Shown here one piece after another: positions 61,270-64,000 of a stretch of 64,000 nt of DNA. The translations under genes and the position numbers were made by a program. The notes beneath the pieces were generated by a model. The model did not search any database. It had not been told where the DNA came from and worked only from the letters and a program-made list of their open reading frames with translations. The stretch is from Halorubellus salinus (GTDB taxonomy: Archaea; Halobacteriota; Halobacteria; Halobacteriales; Natrialbaceae). The stretch lies in the NCBI RefSeq assembly GCF_020567525.1, contig NZ_JAJCVI010000007.1, forward strand, positions 186,001 to 250,000. Direction: 5' to 3'. Every line of letters begins with the position of its first letter. Position 1 is the first letter of the stretch.

Positions 61270-62211
61270 ATGCGTCGCCGCGCCCTCCTCACCGCAGCCG
61301 GAGCAACCACCGCCGGATTCCTGACCGGTTGTACGGGTGGTCCAGCCGTTGCTGAAGCACCTACAGTCCGCTTCAGCCTCGACCCACTCCCCGACGCCGC
61401 ACTCCCCGGCGAGGTCCTCTACACCATCGACACCGCTGCAGAGACCGACGCGGACGCACGGCTGATGGACCGGATTCTCGACGGCGGAACCACCACGAAG
61501 GGCCTTCGGGAGCCACTGCCACCCCAGCAGCACCTGCTCTACGACGACCACGTCTACGAGCTCGCAGCCGACGTCGTCGACACCACCCCTGGGACCAGCT
61601 ACTCGGTCAAGGTCGACGTCGTCACCGGCTCGGTGAACGACGACACCGCAATCCGGTTCTCGGACCTCCCCGACGTCGACCAAGAGCAACTCGAAGCTGC
61701 CGGGCTCGCTGACGGCGACCCCGTCGGCATCGGCACCAGCTTCCACTATACAGACACGGAACGCGACGCATCCGTCCTAGTCCCCGACTCGGCGTACGAG
61801 TACATCACGTGGGCCGACGGCGCAGAAGCCGAATGGGTCGTCGACGACGCCTACGACGCACCACTGCACACCTACCGATACACCGCGGAGACGATCGGGT
61901 CCGCTAGCGAGTACGGCCGTCGGATGCGCGAGCGCTTCGCGTTCCCGCTCACGGACCTCTCGGCGCAACAGACGGAGTTCGTCGAGACCGCCATCTCGGA
62001 CGAGCACTACATCGTCGGCCCGGACGAGACGCCACCCGACGCTTTCGTGGCACTCGCCGACCAGTTCCGCGACCACGAGCAAGCCCACGCCCTGAACCAG
62101 TCCGGTGAGGGCGACTTGAGCGGCCCGTACCTCGTCCGGTACGACGAGGACGTGTACTGGACGGTACTGGTCGTCCACGGACCGGCGTTCGACCCGACCA
62201 CGGCCGACTGA
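61270..62211 (+). CDS. Tat lipoprotein of unknown function
   Basis: This 313-residue protein has an N-terminal RRRALLTAAGATTAGFLTGC, a Tat signal with a lipobox cysteine, so it is anchored outside the membrane. The mature part is acidic with alternating strands (TSYSVKVDVVTGSVNDDTAI; SAYEYITWADGAEAEWVVDD) and a C-terminal segment YLVRYDEDVYWTVLVVHGPA. No family was recognised. The ATG at 61270 is chosen because it places the twin arginines at residues 2-4. It is divergent from the decayed propeller gene. Confidence 0.7.
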   Translation: MRRRALLTAAGATTAGFLTGCTGGPAVAEAPTVRFSLDPLPDAALPGEVLYTIDTAAETDADARLMDRILDGGTTTKGLREPLPPQQHLLYDDHVYELAADVVDTTPGTSYSVKVDVVTGSVNDDTAIRFSDLPDVDQEQLEAAGLADGDPVGIGTSFHYTDTERDASVLVPDSAYEYITWADGAEAEWVVDDAYDAPLHTYRYTAETIGSASEYGRRMRERFAFPLTDLSAQQTEFVETAISDEHYIVGPDETPPDAFVALADQFRDHEQAHALNQSGEGDLSGPYLVRYDEDVYWTVLVVHGPAFDPTTAD

Positions 62212-62381
62212 ACACCCCAACGAGTAGTACCTTCCTGGAATTCCTCTCGCAGTCGAGATAGTGAACGATATCACGCCTTGTTCCGCCAACCCATCGCCTC
62301 ACGCAGTCCTTCCGTTGCCCGAACTCTCCGACGAACCGGAAGTTAACACATTTACCCGACTACCCTGTACTCGCACGGTGT

Positions 62382-62699
62382 ATGAAGTTCTGTGACGAGT
62401 GCGGGTCGCTGATGCACACGGAGGACGAGACGTGGGTGTGTCGCTCCTGTGAGAACGAGGAGCCGCGGGACTCGCAGGCGGAAGCGGCGATGGCGACCCA
62501 GGATGGACAACGGGACGACGGGGCACCCGACGTGGCCGACGCGACCCAGGACTCGACCGAGACGGTCCAGGAGCCCTGTCCGGCCGAGGACTGCGACAGC
62601 GACCGGGCGTACTCCGAGATGATGCCGAAGCCGGGCGGCTCCTACGAGGTCCGATTGTTCACGTGCGTCGAATGCGGCCACAAGTGGCGCGATACCTGA
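62382..62699 (+). CDS. Transcription factor S paralog (TFS/RPB9-like)
   Basis: This 105-residue protein has an N-terminal zinc ribbon with C4/C7 and C20/C23 (FCDECGSLM; WVCRSCENE), an acidic linker, and a C-terminal ribbon ending LFTCVECGHKWRDT. Active TFS proteins carry an acidic DE pair in the C-terminal hairpin that stimulates RNA polymerase cleavage. Here that position reads PKPGGSYEVRLF and lacks it. The first C-terminal cysteine pair is CPAEDC (four residues between) rather than CxxC. It may therefore be a non-cleaving or inhibitory paralog that binds RNA polymerase. The promoter contains TTAACACATTTA about 35 bases before the ATG. Confidence 0.85.
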   Translation: MKFCDECGSLMHTEDETWVCRSCENEEPRDSQAEAAMATQDGQRDDGAPDVADATQDSTETVQEPCPAEDCDSDRAYSEMMPKPGGSYEVRLFTCVECGHKWRDT

Positions 62700-63080
62700 C
62701 AGCCCTCTCCCAACCCCCCGCCGCGTACAACCACACAACCCGCGCCGCCCGACTCTCAAAGCCCCGGACCGCTCCGACTCCCAAAGATTCAGAGCCGAAT
62801 CCAACGCGATGAGATGTGCCTGAACCGTTTCGATACGCCGATCGAGGGCAGCAACCCGCCCTCTCGCCCCCTTCGAGGTCGATCTGCGAGTAATGCGAGG
62901 CTCTAGGTGCTTCTGCTAGCAATCGTGGCCTCGAGCGTCTGAACCGAACTCTGCGACGACCGACTCCCGAGGGTTACTCGTCGAGCCAGGTACCCATCCC
63001 ACACCGTCCCGAATCGATGTGCAAGGATTGTGCATGAGGACCCAACACCTATGCTGCTGTGAGCAATACTTGCACATGAG
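62700..63080. other. Intergenic region upstream of the toxin-antitoxin pair
   Basis: No gene is recognised in these 381 bases. The last 65 contain inverted and partial copies of TGTGCAAG described separately. Confidence 0.5.
63017..63077. promoter_or_regulatory. Inverted-repeat operator of the RHH/PIN operon
   Basis: ATGTGCAAG at 63017-63025 and its exact inverse CTTGCACAT at 63069-63077 flank 43 bases; a related half-site TTGTGCAT lies at 63028-63035. The right arm ends three bases before the antitoxin ATG. This suits autorepression by an RHH antitoxin. Confidence 0.6.
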
Positions 63081-63452
63081 ATGGGTGCGAGTGACGAACC
63101 TCGGCGGGTGCACTTCCAATCCCCGGAGTACCTCGTGGAACGCCTCGATGCGATTGCGGATCTCTTCGACAAAGATCGAACGGACCTGCTCGTGGAAGCG
63201 ATCCGCGAGTACCTCGAGGAGACCGCCGAGAGCGAGACCTTCCAGGAACTCGTGGCGACCAAGTACTACGACGACCAACTCGAGTTCGAGACGGTGAAGC
63301 AACTCGTTGGCGCCGAAACAGCTCAACGCCTACGGCTCCTGAAAGCGGACTTAGAGGGCGACCCACTCGACCTTGCGGCACCTGAAGACGCCGATGTCTA
63401 TGGCGGCGACGTGACGACCGCTGGTGAGGACGGTCATCAGGAGTCGAGATGA
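63081..63452 (+). CDS. Ribbon-helix-helix antitoxin-like protein
   Basis: In this 123-residue protein the N-terminal ribbon-helix-helix (RRVHFQSPEYLVERLDAIAD; LFDKDRTDLLVEAIREYLEE) is the CopG/VapB-type DNA-binding fold. The acidic C-terminal half (about 65-123) would wrap the toxin. Its stop overlaps the ATG of the PIN-domain gene (ATGA), the usual antitoxin-first arrangement. An inverted repeat directly before its start suggests autoregulation. Confidence 0.82.
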   Translation: MGASDEPRRVHFQSPEYLVERLDAIADLFDKDRTDLLVEAIREYLEETAESETFQELVATKYYDDQLEFETVKQLVGAETAQRLRLLKADLEGDPLDLAAPEDADVYGGDVTTAGEDGHQESR

Positions 63453-64000
63453 GTCGGCCACTGCTCCAGACGGTCGTTGCGGATACGAGTGCGCTCGTCA
63501 GTCTCGCAGTTCCAAGTGCTGCCCCTAACTACGACACGAGGTCGATGCCTGACCCCCTCCAGTTTCTGCTGACGTCGTGTACGGTCACGGTGCCACCCGA
63601 GGTCGTCTCGGAACTCGAAACGCTCACACAGCACCAGGATATTCACGCTGCTGCCGCCGCAAACGTCCTCGCCGCCAGTACCTACTACACGGTCGAGGAC
63701 CCGTACGAACGAGCGGACGCGCCAGATACACGGCCAACGTATGGGCTCGATGCTGGCGAAACTGACGGTATCGTCCTCGCGAACAGTCTTGCTGTCGATG
63801 GGTTTCTCACCGACGAGTTCGGCGGCACGAACTTTGCGCTCATCCATGCTGTCCTCACCGGGCCTCGCATCATCCCCACACCTCGCCTCATCTGTGACTA
63901 CGCGCGCAACGACCACATGACGCACGAACAGGCCCAGACGCTCCTCACGACGATCGGCTCCCATCGGAGCTGGGAGAACAGCCCATACGTGGTCCAACTC
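63449..64000 (+). CDS. PIN-domain toxin-like nuclease (runs off the window)
   Basis: The frame is open to the last base, 184 codons so far. PIN-domain acidic residues are visible: VVADTSALVSL near residue 11, VVSELETL near 50, LDAGETDGIVLAN near 105, and GFLTDEFGG. PIN toxins (VapC type) are Mg-dependent ribonucleases. It overlaps the RHH antitoxin gene by four bases, so it is very likely its toxin. It is longer than typical VapC, with an extra C-terminal helical segment, and the 3' end lies outside the window. Confidence 0.8.
   Translation, partial: MSRPLLQTVVADTSALVSLAVPSAAPNYDTRSMPDPLQFLLTSCTVTVPPEVVSELETLTQHQDIHAAAAANVLAASTYYTVEDPYERADAPDTRPTYGLDAGETDGIVLANSLAVDGFLTDEFGGTNFALIHAVLTGPRIIPTPRLICDYARNDHMTHEQAQTLLTTIGSHRSWENSPYVVQL

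Noticed and set aside
1-64000. tRNA or rRNA genes
   Set aside because: None was recognised by eye on either strand. A tRNA-finding program was not available, so a missed tRNA cannot be excluded.

Overview
The window is haloarchaeal DNA, probably class Halobacteria. It is GC-rich, its predicted proteins are strongly acidic, many genes appear to lack a leader (TATA-like box about 25-30 bases before the ATG), it has Tat lipoprotein signals, archaeal transcription factor S, HerA-type ATPase and two Orc1/Cdc6 initiators. No rRNA, tRNA or CRISPR array was recognised. Gene calls rest on reading frames, motifs and context; no database search was possible.

Region 1 (1-14309) is an acyl-CoA and 2-oxoacid catabolism block: two AMP-forming acyl-CoA synthetases (the first cut by the window edge), two short-chain dehydrogenases, an enoyl-CoA hydratase, two acyl-CoA dehydrogenases, an APH-type kinase divergent from one of them, an E1 alpha/E1 beta pair facing a lipoyl E2, an SCP2-like protein and an alpha/beta hydrolase. 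Region 2 (about 15100-17670) is a replication origin: an orc1/cdc6 gene with at least seven recognisable copies of an ORB-like element around it.

Region 3 (17671-33706) is the least familiar part: a plus-strand operon of membrane, coiled-coil and bactofilin-like proteins, an ADP-ribosylglycohydrolase, two HEAT-repeat loci (one interrupted), a von Willebrand A protein with an HExxH motif, and an opposing operon of an OB-like membrane protein, a 1092-residue HerA-like ATPase and an 850-residue acidic LysM protein. I read it as a candidate uncharacterised envelope-associated machine.

Region 4 (34289-38098) holds sulfur and redox genes: rhodanese-MBL fusion, PiT-type permease, a winged-helix regulator with a palindrome, and thioredoxin. 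Region 5 (38412-45844) is a nos/copper maturation cluster (NosY, NosF, a NosL-like/NosD fusion, CcdA, TlpA, SafE-like protein, Sco, and a divergent HiPIP-NosL fusion); NosZ itself is not in the window.

Region 6 (46226-64000) carries a beta-lactamase-fold hydrolase, a CPBP protease, a second origin (orc1/cdc6 at 50098-51477 with a different ORB family up to about 52690), hydrolases, a second ADP-ribosylglycohydrolase divergent from an unknown gene, and a transposase-free mobile cassette (56443-57792) with 17-bp terminal inverted repeats and an 8-bp target duplication. It ends with phosphoesterases, a DUF1810 protein, an AbrB-like regulator, a decayed beta-propeller gene, a lipoprotein, a TFS paralog and an RHH/PIN toxin-antitoxin pair that runs off the end. 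Two origins with unrelated ORB families within about 36 kb, with accessory genes between and beside them, suggest a secondary replicon or an integrated one.
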